Of a stretch of DNA of 48,578 nt, positions 15,441 through 24,064 are shown piece after piece. The position numbers and the translations under genes were made by a program. The stretch is from Singulisphaera sp. GP187. GTDB lineage: Bacteria; Planctomycetota; Planctomycetia; Gemmatales; Gemmataceae. Every line of letters starts with the position of its first letter. Positions within the stretch are counted from its first letter, which is position 1. The notes beneath the pieces are model-generated. The model saw nothing but the letters and a program-made list of their open reading frames with translations, made no database searches and was not told where the DNA came from. The stretch spans positions 1-48,578 of the forward strand of contig CAMDQN010000040.1 in NCBI GenBank assembly GCA_945905925.1, written 5' to 3'.

Positions 15441-16339
15441 TTTAACCCTGCGGCGCGTTCGACTTCGGCGCGGCTAATGCGCGGCGTGCCGATGGGTTGT
15501 TCGCACACGCGGGCCGCGTAGTGGTTGGCGAAACGTGCGCACTCGCGCAGCGGTCGCCCTTCGAGGTGCAGACACACCATCGCGGCCGTGAACGCGTCGC
15601 CCGCGCCGACCGTATCCACGACACGAGCCGGCACGCCGGGTTCAGAGAACTTGCCTTCTGGTCCTTCGACTGCGCATCCCGTCGAGCCACTCGTGACGAC
15701 GACGGCGTACTTCTCTTGCGGTTGCTCCGACAGGCACCGCGCCATCTCAAACGGGTCACTCGGTCGCGTGTAGTAGTGTGCGACCAGTGCGTCGTTGTCT
15801 TCCTCGCTCATTTTCAACAGAGTGCAGCGTTCGGCCCCGGCATCTAGAATGCCTGCCTCGTAGTAATGCTGCCGAATGTTCACATCAAAGACTACGCACG
15901 GGCGACCCGCGCTTTGGCGATGCGCGGAGATCAAGCGGTCCAACGGTTCGTAATTCTTCCGCCACGCGAGCGTTCCGAAGCACACAGCCCGGCACGCCTG
16001 CGCGAGCGATACGAGCTTATCTTCCCACACAATGTGATCCCACGCGACGTTCTCGGTGATCGTGTACGTCGGCACCTTGTTCGCGTCGAGCGACACCTGA
16101 ACCGTTCCGGTCGGGTGCTCGTGATCGGTCTGGATGTACTCGTCCGAGAGGCCGAGTTCGCGGACGCGTTCGCGCAGTTCGCGACCGAGGTCGTCGTCAC
16201 CGACGCGCGACACGATTACCGACGGGTGCCCAAGCTGGTGACAGTGGAACGCGAAGTTGAACGGTGCGCCACCCGCGACCTTGCGGCCATCGGGGTACAC
16301 GTCCCACAGCACTTCACCGATCGCGACGATGGGGTTCAT
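15437..16339 (-). CDS. PfkB-family carbohydrate kinase (fructokinase-like)
   Basis: A 300-residue ribokinase/PfkB-family sugar kinase. It has the N-terminal GGAPFNFAFHCHQLG substrate motif and the C-terminal signature DTVGAGDAFTAAMV with the catalytic Asp in GAGD. MNPIVAIGEVLWDVYPDG matches bacterial fructokinases, although the sugar cannot be fixed from sequence. ATG at 16339 is preferred to the GTG one codon earlier. It is the first gene of a leftward unit with the acetyltransferase and hicBA. The 310-base upstream gap is shared with the divergent YTV gene. Confidence 0.87.
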   Translation of the reverse strand: MNPIVAIGEVLWDVYPDGRKVAGGAPFNFAFHCHQLGHPSVIVSRVGDDDLGRELRERVRELGLSDEYIQTDHEHPTGTVQVSLDANKVPTYTITENVAWDHIVWEDKLVSLAQACRAVCFGTLAWRKNYEPLDRLISAHRQSAGRPCVVFDVNIRQHYYEAGILDAGAERCTLLKMSEEDNDALVAHYYTRPSDPFEMARCLSEQPQEKYAVVVTSGSTGCAVEGPEGKFSEPGVPARVVDTVGAGDAFTAAMVCLHLEGRPLRECARFANHYAARVCEQPIGTPRISRAEVERAAGLK

Positions 16340-16649
16340 CACGGCACTCTATCCGAAGGGCGTTACTTGCGGCACGGATTACTTTACCCCGCGATCCTGA
16401 CTCGCCGCCCCGAATCTGGTGGGGATAGCGCATCTCGCCGGGTTACACCGACCGTACCGATCGCACGAACCGAATCGGGTGGTTCCTTTGTGCCGATCAT
16501 GCGCGTTCGGATCGCGAGAACATCAGGGCGAACTGCGGAAGCCGACTGTTGTAACACCTCTCCATCGCGCACATTCCTTACACGCGGTAATCACTTCATG
16601 TGGGTGCCGCGTCTCCTTGATTCGCAACGGTTGATGTGAGCGCGGCACC
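16340..16649. other. 310-base divergent intergenic region
   Basis: It separates the leftward sugar kinase from the rightward YTV gene and should carry both promoters. Short reading frames are present but none has a credible start, motif or codon pattern. I see no long palindrome of the kinds found elsewhere; only short related words (CGAATCTGGTGGGG at about 16411 and CGAATCGGGTGG at about 16470) recur. Confidence 0.5.
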
Positions 16650-18605
16650 ATGCGAAACCAACTCGGAATGTGGATACTGGCGTTCGGCGGGCTCGCGGGA
16701 CTCGCGGAGCCGGCACTCGCCGGACACTGCGGAACCTGTCGCTACCCTCGCGGTTGCGTCACGCCCGATCAGTGCGTCACTCCCGTCATCACCAGCACCG
16801 TTCAGTACCAGCCGGTCATCGAACAGCACCAGAAAGTGTGCTACCGACCGGTCTACCGAACGGAGTACACGCCAGAGCAGTACACGACGTACCGCACCGT
16901 GCGCGAAACCAATTACACCGCCGAGCCGTACACGGTCCGGCGTCCGGTCGTCGAACACTACGACACCGTGCGCAACTACACCGTGAACCGGCCGATCTAC
17001 GAAACGCACCTTCAGGAACAGCAGTTCACCGTGATGAAGCCGGTCACGCACACCTTCCAGGTGGCGATTCCGTACTGCACGACACGACCGGTGTACGAAC
17101 AGCATGTGAAGAACGTGGCGCATACCGTCATGCGCCCCCATGTCGAAGAGTACCAGGTGGCGGTGCCGTACTGTGTGATGAAGCCCATCGTCGAACATCA
17201 CGTTCGCAAGCACAGCTACGTCGTGAACCGGCCCGTGGTCGAACACTATCAGGTGCCGGTCGCGTACACCGTGAACCGCCCGGTCTACGAACAACACGTG
17301 CGCGACATCCCGTACACGACCCATCGTGCGGTGAAGGAGCCGTACTGTGTCGAGATTCCGTATTGCGTGATGAAGCCGGTGTACGAGACGCACACCAAGG
17401 ATGTACCGTACACCACATGGCGCACCGAAACGCAGCAGTATCAGGTCGCGATTCCGTACTGCACGGTGCGACCCGAGTACACGACACAGACGTTCTACAC
17501 GCCGGTCACGACATACCACATGGAAGTTGATTACGTCACCCAACAGCGCGTGAGCTACGTCACCGAACCGGTTATCACCGAGCGCGTCGAGAAGGTGTGC
17601 AGCGGGCGATACGAGACGGTAACTGAGTACATCCCCGGCCCCGTGGTGACGCGTGCGGTGCGCACGCCGGGTACGTGCGTCTTCAACCCTTGCACGTGCA
17701 CGAGCCACTACGTTCCAGGCTGTTTGACACATCAAACATTCCAGTGCCCCGGCCGGACCGTGTGCAAGAAGATTTGGGTGCCGCACGAAGAATGTCGCGT
17801 AGTGAAGGAGTGCCGGATGGTGTGCAAACCGGTCTGCACCACGGTTCAAGTTCCGGTGTGCCGGAAGATCGCACAGACCGAGATGAAGGCTTGCACCAAG
17901 ACCACGTGCCACCTCGTGAAGGAGCAACACGTTCGCTACGAAACGCGAACCAACTGCTACAAGGTAGCGGAACACCACGTTCGTCAGGTGTGCTACACGA
18001 CCTGCCGCATGGTGCCGGAACACCACACCCGCACGGAAACGCGTTATCGTTGCTACACGGTCGCGGAACAGCACGTTCGCCAGCAATGTTTCACCACCTG
18101 CCGCGTGGTGCCGGAACAGCACGTGCGAATGGTAACCCGCACGCGGTGCTACACGGTGCCCGAATTGAAGACGTGCGAGATTCCGTACAAGACGTGTCGG
18201 TGGGAGAAGGAAGAACACGTCCGCCACGTGACCCACCGCCACTGCACGATGGTCCCAGAGACGGTCGTGCGCCAGGTGTGCTACACGACGTGCAGGCTCG
18301 TGAAGGAAGATCACGTTCGTTACGAGACGCGGTGCGTGGTGGAGAAGGTTCCAGAAGTGTGCGTGCGGCACGTTCCGGTGACGACGTGCCGGTGGGTGTG
18401 CGAGCAGAAGCAGTGCGTGGAACGGCACTGTCGCGTGAGTTACGTGTGTGAAGAACACGTCCGCCACGTGCCGCACACGACCTGCAAACTGATCCCGGAA
18501 GCACACTGCCGGATGGTGCCGCACACGACCTGTCAGCTCGAACCGTACACGGTGACCTACTGCGTGAAGCGCTACGTGCCGGTGTGCGTGCCGGCCTGCC
18601 CGTGA
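16650..18605 (+). CDS. Cys-rich YTV-repeat secreted protein (cell-surface/wall candidate)
   Basis: A 651-residue secreted protein. The signal peptide is MRNQLGMWILAFGGLAGLAEPALA, with cleavage expected before GHCG. Residues of about 50-310 are tandem imperfect repeats with Tyr/Val/Thr-rich words such as RPVYEQHV, VPYT and VMKPV. Residues of about 390-650 are a Cys-rich array with a period near 28 (CYTTCRMVPEHH, CFTTCRVVPEQH). This is the YTV-repeat family of planctomycetes, proposed to build a disulfide-linked protein envelope; that role is not proven. It stands alone, followed by a strong 45-bp hairpin. The opposite strand also has a long open frame, which is a composition artefact. Confidence 0.88.
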   Translation: MRNQLGMWILAFGGLAGLAEPALAGHCGTCRYPRGCVTPDQCVTPVITSTVQYQPVIEQHQKVCYRPVYRTEYTPEQYTTYRTVRETNYTAEPYTVRRPVVEHYDTVRNYTVNRPIYETHLQEQQFTVMKPVTHTFQVAIPYCTTRPVYEQHVKNVAHTVMRPHVEEYQVAVPYCVMKPIVEHHVRKHSYVVNRPVVEHYQVPVAYTVNRPVYEQHVRDIPYTTHRAVKEPYCVEIPYCVMKPVYETHTKDVPYTTWRTETQQYQVAIPYCTVRPEYTTQTFYTPVTTYHMEVDYVTQQRVSYVTEPVITERVEKVCSGRYETVTEYIPGPVVTRAVRTPGTCVFNPCTCTSHYVPGCLTHQTFQCPGRTVCKKIWVPHEECRVVKECRMVCKPVCTTVQVPVCRKIAQTEMKACTKTTCHLVKEQHVRYETRTNCYKVAEHHVRQVCYTTCRMVPEHHTRTETRYRCYTVAEQHVRQQCFTTCRVVPEQHVRMVTRTRCYTVPELKTCEIPYKTCRWEKEEHVRHVTHRHCTMVPETVVRQVCYTTCRLVKEDHVRYETRCVVEKVPEVCVRHVPVTTCRWVCEQKQCVERHCRVSYVCEEHVRHVPHTTCKLIPEAHCRMVPHTTCQLEPYTVTYCVKRYVPVCVPACP

Positions 18606-18616
18606 GTTGTCAGAAG

Positions 18617-18748
18617 AGAAGAATGAGCCGCACGAAAAACGCGGAAGAAAGACACGATCAGTGAAGAAGATAAGACTGTTGTAAACACGGTCTTCGGTTT
18701 TCTCTGATCGTGTCTTTCTTCCGCGTTTTTCGTGCGGCTCATTCTTCT
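18617..18748. terminator. 45-bp perfect inverted repeat after the YTV gene
   Basis: Arms 18617-18661 and 18704-18748 are exact reverse complements by eye (AGAAGAATGAGCCGCACGAA ...), around a 42-base centre that itself can pair (AAGACTGT/ACACGGTCTT). It starts 11 bases after the YTV stop. It may terminate the highly structured YTV transcript; no poly-T run follows, so intrinsic termination is uncertain. Confidence 0.8.
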
Positions 18749-18824
18749 GCCTTTGTTACCTTCGCGTGCCCCTTCGCGGTTCTTATAACGACGGCTGCAA
18801 ACGCCGTCGGAAACGCGAGGGCCG

Positions 18825-19673
18825 ATGTCTACCACACTCCGCGTCGGGGCGGTCAACTACCTGAACACCAAGCCGCTCGTCGAGCGGCTCACGGATTTCG
18901 CGCCCAATATCGAGCTTTCGCTCGACCTCCCGAGCCGGTTAGCGGACCAACTCAGCCGCGGCGAACTCGACGTCGGGTTGATTCCCGTCGTGGAGTTCTT
19001 TCGCGGGGACGACTACAGTTTCGTCCCGGATATCGCGATCGGTTCCCGCGGCCCGGTGCTAAGCGTCACGCTGTTCAGCAAGGTTCCCTGGGCCGAAATT
19101 CACTCGGTCAGCCTCGACGAAGGCTCACGCACGAGTGCCGCACTTACGCGAATCATCCTCGAAAAGCGGTACGGCGTGAAACCGCGATTCCAGCAGTTGC
19201 CGATCGACAGCCCAGCCGACGATCTGACGACCGACGCGGTGCTGCTCATCGGAGACCGCGCGATGCGAGCGTGCTTACCGGGTTACCGGTTCGCCTACGA
19301 CCTCGGCGAAGAGTGGACCGCGTGGACCGGATTGCCGATGGTGTTCGCCGTGTGGGCAGTGCGAAGCGGCGTCAATCTCGGCGAAGCGGAAGCGGCCTTC
19401 CACAAGGCGAAGGAATATGGTTTGGCGAACGCGGGCGCGATCGCGCAGCGTGAAGCCGGGGCGCTCGGCCTCGATCCGGGTTTCTGCCGCCGCTACATGA
19501 GCAACGTGATCCGCTACGACCTCAGCGTCGCGGAACTCGCGGGGATGAAGCGGTATCGCGAACTGGCTGAAGAAGTTGGAGTTTTGGCGAGCGGAGGGCG
19601 TAAGCCCCCTGTTGAATCGCAAAGAGAAGAAACAGGGGGCTTACGCTCCCCGCTCGCCAGGAGTAAGGCATGA
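18825..19673 (+). CDS. mqnA: MqnA chorismate dehydratase (futalosine menaquinone pathway)
   Basis: A 282-residue periplasmic-binding-fold enzyme that converts chorismate to 3-[(1-carboxyvinyl)oxy]benzoate, the first step of the futalosine route to menaquinone. Landmarks: RVGAVNYLNTKPL at the N-terminus, GELDVGLIPVVEF, DEGSRTSAALTRIIL, LLIGDRAM and YDLGEEWTAWTGLPMVFAVW. The last 28 or so residues (from about 254, GGRKPPVESQREETGGLRSP) are encoded by an inverted repeat and are not part of the family. The stop overlaps the mqnC start (ATGA, 19670-19673), so the two are co-translated. A small hairpin (CGACGGC/GCCGTCG) lies just upstream at 18789-18809. Confidence 0.93.
   Translation: MSTTLRVGAVNYLNTKPLVERLTDFAPNIELSLDLPSRLADQLSRGELDVGLIPVVEFFRGDDYSFVPDIAIGSRGPVLSVTLFSKVPWAEIHSVSLDEGSRTSAALTRIILEKRYGVKPRFQQLPIDSPADDLTTDAVLLIGDRAMRACLPGYRFAYDLGEEWTAWTGLPMVFAVWAVRSGVNLGEAEAAFHKAKEYGLANAGAIAQREAGALGLDPGFCRRYMSNVIRYDLSVAELAGMKRYRELAEEVGVLASGGRKPPVESQREETGGLRSPLARSKA
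19586..19658. repeat. GGCGAGCGG...CGTAAGCCCC inverted repeat forming the mqnA 3' end
   Basis: 28-base arms 19586-19613 and 19631-19658 pair with one or two mismatches. Each arm includes GGGC-GTAA-GCCC, a mini-hairpin. The element is inside the mqnA coding region and supplies its C-terminal residues. A second copy is at 24065-24148. Confidence 0.92.
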
Positions 19674-20815
19674 ACACCATCGACACCATCCTCGCGAAAG
19701 CCATCGCGGGCACGCGCATCACGCCCGATGAATGTCTCGCGCTGTTCGCGTGTCGCGATTTGCACAAGCTCGGGCGTGCCTCGCACGCGGTCACGATGCG
19801 GCTCCACCCGGAACCGTATCGCACATTCAACATCGACCGGAACGTGAACTACACCAACGTGTGCGCCGCGGTGTGCGACTTCTGCGCGTTCTACCGCAAG
19901 TCGACGGATTCTGACGCCTACACGCTGTCGCGCGAGGAACTTTACCGGAAGATCGAAGAAACCGTCGCGCTCGGCGGCGACCAGATTCTCATGCAAGGTG
20001 GGATGCACCCGTCGCTCAAACTCGAATGGTACGAGGAACTCCTTCGTGACCTGAAGGCGCGCTTCCCGAACGTGAACCTGCACGCGTTCAGCCCGCCGGA
20101 AATCTGGCACTTCCACAAGATCAACAAACTGCCGCTCGAGACAGTCCTGCGGCGACTGAAGGACGCGGGCCTCGGCTCACTCCCCGGAGGTGGTGGTGAG
20201 ATTCTCGTCGATCGCGTGCGCAAGGAACTGACGAAGGGTAAGGCACTCTCTGACGAGTGGCTCGAAGTGTGTCGCGTGTGGCACAAACTCGGCGGGAAGG
20301 GCACCTGCACGATGATGTTCGGCCACATCGAGACCGACGCCGATCGCGTCGAACACCTCACACGCCTCCGCGACCTTCAGGACGAAACCGGCGGGTTCAC
20401 GGCATTCATCTGCTGGACGATGCAGCCCGGCCACAAGATGAGCGACGCCCCGGAAGTGGGCGCGTTCGAGTACCTGCGAACGCAGGCCATCGCGAGACTA
20501 TTCCTCGACAACATCCCGAACATTCAGTCGTCGTGGGTGACGCAGGGCGGGAAGATCGGGCAGGTCGCGCTGTTCTTCGGCGCGAACGACATGGGTTCGT
20601 TGATGATCGAGGAAAACGTGGTCGCGTCGGCCGGCACGGTACATTACCTGACGCTCGAAGAGATCAAACGCAGCATCCGCGAAGCCGGGTGGGAGCCGCG
20701 CCAGCGGAACGTCTTCTACGAACTCATCGACGAGAAGACCGCCACCCAAAGTGAGCCGCGACCGGAGCGGTGCGGTGCGCAAGTTCCGCACACGTCATTG
20801 CCGGTATTGGACTGA
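19670..20815 (+). CDS. mqnC: MqnC cyclic dehypoxanthinyl futalosine synthase
   Basis: A 381-residue radical SAM enzyme that cyclises dehypoxanthinyl futalosine in menaquinone synthesis. The cluster motif is CAAVCDFC (C65, C69, C72), followed by a (beta/alpha) barrel with LMQGGMHP, LPGGGGEIL and TCTMMFGHIE as conserved blocks, and NIPNIQSSWVTQG and GANDMGSLMIEENV near the C-terminus. The final 20 or so residues after FYELIDEK (SEPRPERCGAQVPHTS) lack conservation and lie in a GC-rich region with imperfect inverted words, possibly another decayed palindromic element. mqnB and mqnD are not in the window. Confidence 0.95.
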   Translation: MNTIDTILAKAIAGTRITPDECLALFACRDLHKLGRASHAVTMRLHPEPYRTFNIDRNVNYTNVCAAVCDFCAFYRKSTDSDAYTLSREELYRKIEETVALGGDQILMQGGMHPSLKLEWYEELLRDLKARFPNVNLHAFSPPEIWHFHKINKLPLETVLRRLKDAGLGSLPGGGGEILVDRVRKELTKGKALSDEWLEVCRVWHKLGGKGTCTMMFGHIETDADRVEHLTRLRDLQDETGGFTAFICWTMQPGHKMSDAPEVGAFEYLRTQAIARLFLDNIPNIQSSWVTQGGKIGQVALFFGANDMGSLMIEENVVASAGTVHYLTLEEIKRSIREAGWEPRQRNVFYELIDEKTATQSEPRPERCGAQVPHTSLPVLD

Positions 20816-20893
20816 GTCGGCACAATGAGCCGGTATGTTCCGCCGCTCCTGACGGTGCGGTGCGGTCCCGACGCTCGCCTTCATGAGACGTGA

Positions 20894-21661
20894 ATGTCCG
20901 ACGAAGCCAACATGCGGCTGCGACTCCAGAACGTGGCCGCGTACCGCGAACTGCGCCGCAGCGTGCAACTTGGCGGGCGCGAGAACGTCCTGTTCGCGCT
21001 TCTCATGTTCGGCATCGCGTACTTCAACCACTCCGCCAACGCGCCCTGGCTCATCACTCTGCTCTATGGCCTTCTCGCCTGCGGGGAGTTGCTCGTCGGG
21101 TTGATCAAATGGGTCGCGCCGTCGGCCGAGGGCGTGTTGCTCGATGCGCTCGTCCTGTTGGTGTTCGCCGGGTGGAACCTCGGCTGGCAGGGCCTCGCGG
21201 CGCTCGGTGGGGGGCGCCCGCAGCCGGTCATCCTGTTCCTCGGGCTGTACATGCTGTTCGGTGCGTTCGGCCGATTCAAGGCTTACGCGACCCTGCGCCG
21301 GCTCTTCGCGGAGCGGCCGTCGGCGGAACACATCGCGTGGTTCGACGACCTCGTGCGCGACATCCTGACGTCCGACCCGCACACGGACCAGCTCGCGCTC
21401 GACCTGCCGACGAGTCCGCACTGGCGTGCGAAGTTGTTGGGCAGCACAGTGTTCTTCGTAGCGAACAGCGGCAGCGCGGTGTGGGTCGCGGGGCCAGACG
21501 ACTTCAGCCTCCAGCGTGCGAAGCACGACCCCGGCACCGGTTCGCGGAAGGCGCTGTTGCGCGTCCACGGCGAAGCGTACCCTGAGTTCATTCTCGACGA
21601 CGCGAGCTGGTCGAACTACACGCGCTGGATGACCGAGCAAGCCGCCGCGCGCCCGGCGTGA
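20894..21661 (+). CDS. Hypothetical membrane protein
   Basis: A 255-residue protein. Three to four hydrophobic segments are visible at about residues 28-50, 51-73, 82-104 and 112-130 (NVLFALLMFGIAYF, LLYGLLACGELLVG, GVLLDALVLLVFAG, VILFLGLYMLFGAF), followed by a soluble C-terminal half with a WRAKLLGSTVFFV and a WSNYTRW segment. No family is recognised. It lies 78 bases after mqnC and is followed by a double palindrome and the ABC ATPase gene. A membrane partner for that ATPase is conceivable but the topology is not that of a typical permease. Confidence 0.7.
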   Translation: MSDEANMRLRLQNVAAYRELRRSVQLGGRENVLFALLMFGIAYFNHSANAPWLITLLYGLLACGELLVGLIKWVAPSAEGVLLDALVLLVFAGWNLGWQGLAALGGGRPQPVILFLGLYMLFGAFGRFKAYATLRRLFAERPSAEHIAWFDDLVRDILTSDPHTDQLALDLPTSPHWRAKLLGSTVFFVANSGSAVWVAGPDDFSLQRAKHDPGTGSRKALLRVHGEAYPEFILDDASWSNYTRWMTEQAAARPA

Positions 21662-21673
21662 GCGTTCGCACCT

Positions 21674-21786
21674 TGTAGGGTGGGTCAAGGCTTTACGCAG
21701 GCCCACCACGGCGACGCCACAACGATTAACGTTTCTCCTCCAGCTCTGCGCCGGTGGGCCTGCGCAAAGCCTTGACCCACCCTACA
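21674..21786. repeat. GTAGGGTGGGTC double palindrome before the ABC ATPase gene
   Basis: 34-base arms 21674-21707 and 21753-21786 pair with about one mismatch (A/C at CTTTACGC versus GCGCAAAG). It begins 12 bases after the upstream stop and ends four bases before the next ATG (21791), so it covers the ribosome-binding region. It is the double form of the single hairpin at 22516-22570. Confidence 0.92.
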
Positions 21787-21790
21787 AAAC

Positions 21791-22519
21791 ATGATCGAAG
21801 TGCGAGACCTGTCGAAGTGGTTCCGCGGAACCGGCGGCGTGCGCGTCACCGCCGTGGACGCGGTGCGGTTCAGCGTTCATCCGGGCGAAGTGTTCGGACT
21901 GTTGGGGCCGAATGGCGCCGGCAAGACGACCACGTTGCGGATGCTCTGCACCGTGCTGACGCCCTCCGACGGCACCGCGACCGTCGCGGGTTACGATGTG
22001 GTCACGCAGCCCGGCCAGGTGCGGCACCATGTGGGGTTCCTCTCCGCGAACACCGGTGTGTACGACCGCATGACCGCGTGGGAGTTAGTCGAATACTACG
22101 GCCGGTTGCATCAGGTTCCGCCGGACGAACTCCGCGCCCGCATGGAAGACCTGTTCACCACGCTTCAGATGACGGAGTTCCGCGACGTGCGCGGCGGCAA
22201 ACTCAGCACTGGCATGAAGCAGAAGGTGTCGATCGCCCGCGCGATGGTAAACGACCCTCCCGTGCTGATCTTCGACGAACCGACCGCGGGTTTGGACGTA
22301 TTGGTTCAGCGTGCGGTGTTGGACAACATCAAGCGGCTTCGCGGTCGCGGCAAAACGATCATCTTCTCGACGCACATCATGCACGAGGTGGAGAAATTGT
22401 GTGATCGCGTCGCGGTGATGGCGAAGGGCAAGGTGGTCGTCTGCGGCACGCTCAACGAATTGCGCGAAATGTACAAGCAAGACGACTTGGAAGAACTGTT
22501 CTTCTCGCTGGTGTCGTGA
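21791..22519 (+). CDS. ABC transporter ATP-binding protein (NatA/CcmA-like)
   Basis: A 242-residue ABC ATPase. Walker A is GPNGAGKTT (39-47), the signature [15 protein letters not shown], Walker [14 protein letters not shown], and the switch His is in [11 protein letters not shown]. It most resembles NatA-type ATPases for sodium or drug export (ABC-2 systems). The ABC-2 permease that normally follows is missing; the next gene is convergent. No SD is visible because a palindrome occupies the leader. The stop codon lies in the stem of the hairpin at 22516-22570. Confidence 0.9.
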   Translation: MIEVRDLSKWFRGTGGVRVTAVDAVRFSVHPGEVFGLLGPNGAGKTTTLRMLCTVLTPSDGTATVAGYDVVTQPGQVRHHVGFLSANTGVYDRMTAWELVEYYGRLHQVPPDELRARMEDLFTTLQMTEFRDVRGGKLSTGMKQKVSIARAMVNDPPVLIFDEPTAGLDVLVQRAVLDNIKRLRGRGKTIIFSTHIMHEVEKLCDRVAVMAKGKVVVCGTLNELREMYKQDDLEELFFSLVS

Positions 22520-22570
22520 ATCTCGTAGGGTGGGTCAAGGCTTTGCGCAGGCCCACCCTACGAGATTCAC
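22516..22570. terminator. Bidirectional hairpin containing both convergent stop codons
   Basis: A perfect 19-bp stem (22516-22534 with 22552-22570, GTGAATCTCGTAGGGTGGG) around a 17-base loop. The TGA of the ABC gene (22517-22519) and that of the hydrolase gene (22567-22569) are mirror positions in the stem. It is the single-hairpin form of the GTAGGGTGGGTC family and probably ends both transcripts. Confidence 0.88.
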
Positions 22571-24042
22571 TTCCGAAACTCGATCACCGACAGCTTCAGC
22601 CCCTTCGCCTTGCCTTCTGCCACGGTGAACACCGCCAGTTCGTTCTCGAAGCGCCCTTCCACAACCCTGAAGGCATCGCGTTCGTAGTGTTCGAGCGGGT
22701 ACGTGAAGTTGCTGAACTTCGCCGTGAGTTTGCCGTCGGCGTGCGTGACGGTCGCGGTGCCGTAGGCTGGGTGCTTGTACTCGCCCGCGTAGTCCGCGAG
22801 CGGCAGCGATAGCTTCGCGTTGGGATCGCGCGCCCGGTCGCGCGCCGCGAGTGCGGCTTTCTTCGCTTCCGCTTCGTCGTCTATCAGCTTGAGGAAGAGG
22901 GCGTTCCAGTCCTTCGGTTTCAGGTCGCAATACAGGTCTATCAAGGTGTTTGTCGCGGCGATCGGCATGCGCGAATCGTGCATGTTGGTCAGCACCGCGA
23001 AGCCCAAATCCTTGTCTGGCACGAGCGTGATCTGAATGCGGAACCCGTCGATCAACCCGCCGTGCCCGACTACCTTCAGCCCGCGGTAGTCGCTCACCAC
23101 CCAACCCATCGCGTAGCTCACCTGCACTGTTTCCGGGAACGATGCCTTCGCCAAAGGTCCGAGACGCAACGGGTTCTGCGGGGTGCGAGTTTCGAGCAAC
23201 GGCGTCGAAGACACGAGCCGCCTGCCGCTCGGTGCCACGCCGTCGGAGACGTGGAACTGGAGCCACGCGGCGAGGTCGCGCGCGGTCGCGTTCATCGACC
23301 CGGACGGGTTCGGTTCCTTCATCGCGTAGACCGGCGCGATTTCGACCTTGCCCGATTTGCTCAACTGGTGGCCGCGCGCACGGTCGGCGCCTTTCGGAAA
23401 GTCCGTCGTGGTGAACGTGACGCCTTTCATTTCAAGCGGTTCGACGAGGCGCTCGCGAACCAGTTCCTCCCACTTCTTCTTGCCGCACTTCTCCGAGATG
23501 CGCCCGGCCGCCATGAACGTGATGCTGTTGTATCGGTAGCCGCTGCGGAACTGGTAGTCGAGCGGCAAGTGCGGCACCTGCTTCAGTGTGTGTTCGATGT
23601 TCCACGGCGCGTGATACCAGAGTAAATCGTGACTCGCGAGGCCGGTGCGGTGCGTGACGAGGTCGCGGAGCGTGAGCAACGCGTTCGCGTTCGGGTCGGA
23701 GAGTTTGAACTCCGGGAAGTGCTTCTTCACGGGGTCGTCCCAGTCGAGAACGCCGTCGTCTACGAGCATCGCGAGCAGAGCCGTGGTGAACTGCTTAGTA
23801 CACGACGCGAGTGGAAACAACGTGTCCGGCGTGACCAGTTCCTTCGCGTCGGAACTGCGCCGACCGTAGCCTTTCAGAACGAGCGTTTTGTCTCCCCGCA
23901 CGACAACGAGCGCCGCTCCCGGCACTTGAAACGCTTTGAGCGCGTTGGTCATCACCGCGGCCGCGGCTTCCGGTTTCGGCTCATCGGCGCGGGCGCCAGC
24001 GTGAAAGCCGAACAAGACCGCAATTGCGAGGAGTTGGCGCAT
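22567..24042 (-). CDS. Secreted serine beta-lactamase-like hydrolase with DUF3471 tail
   Basis: A 491-residue exported protein. Signal peptide MRQLLAIAVLFGFHAGARA precedes the class C/penicillin-binding-protein fold: SxxK as SCTK (S80, K83), the YxN motif YRYN, and GHGGLIDG near the KTG-equivalent site. The C-terminal DUF3471-type domain (about 400-490) starts near LADYAGEYKHP. Family members are esterases, D-amino-acid peptidases or beta-lactamases; the substrate is unknown. The start at 24042 gives a clean signal peptide; the open frame further upstream crosses a palindrome and is unlikely. The gene is monocistronic as seen. Confidence 0.87.
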   Translation of the reverse strand: MRQLLAIAVLFGFHAGARADEPKPEAAAAVMTNALKAFQVPGAALVVVRGDKTLVLKGYGRRSSDAKELVTPDTLFPLASCTKQFTTALLAMLVDDGVLDWDDPVKKHFPEFKLSDPNANALLTLRDLVTHRTGLASHDLLWYHAPWNIEHTLKQVPHLPLDYQFRSGYRYNSITFMAAGRISEKCGKKKWEELVRERLVEPLEMKGVTFTTTDFPKGADRARGHQLSKSGKVEIAPVYAMKEPNPSGSMNATARDLAAWLQFHVSDGVAPSGRRLVSSTPLLETRTPQNPLRLGPLAKASFPETVQVSYAMGWVVSDYRGLKVVGHGGLIDGFRIQITLVPDKDLGFAVLTNMHDSRMPIAATNTLIDLYCDLKPKDWNALFLKLIDDEAEAKKAALAARDRARDPNAKLSLPLADYAGEYKHPAYGTATVTHADGKLTAKFSNFTYPLEHYERDAFRVVEGRFENELAVFTVAEGKAKGLKLSVIEFRK

Positions 24043-24064
24043 GAGCGAAGCCCGTTGGAATCTT

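Noticed and set aside
16596-18524. A 642-codon open frame antisense to the YTV gene, rich in His/Val/Leu words.
   Set aside because: It mirrors the repeat structure of the YTV gene on the other strand; it has no signal, RBS or family motif. High GC content and biased codons keep the reverse frame open.
20755-20893. Another palindromic element across the mqnC end and following gap.
   Set aside because: Related words such as GCGGTGCGGT recur and CCGCTCC pairs loosely with GGAGCGG, but the arms are too imperfect to call; noted as a possible decayed copy in the mqnC entry.
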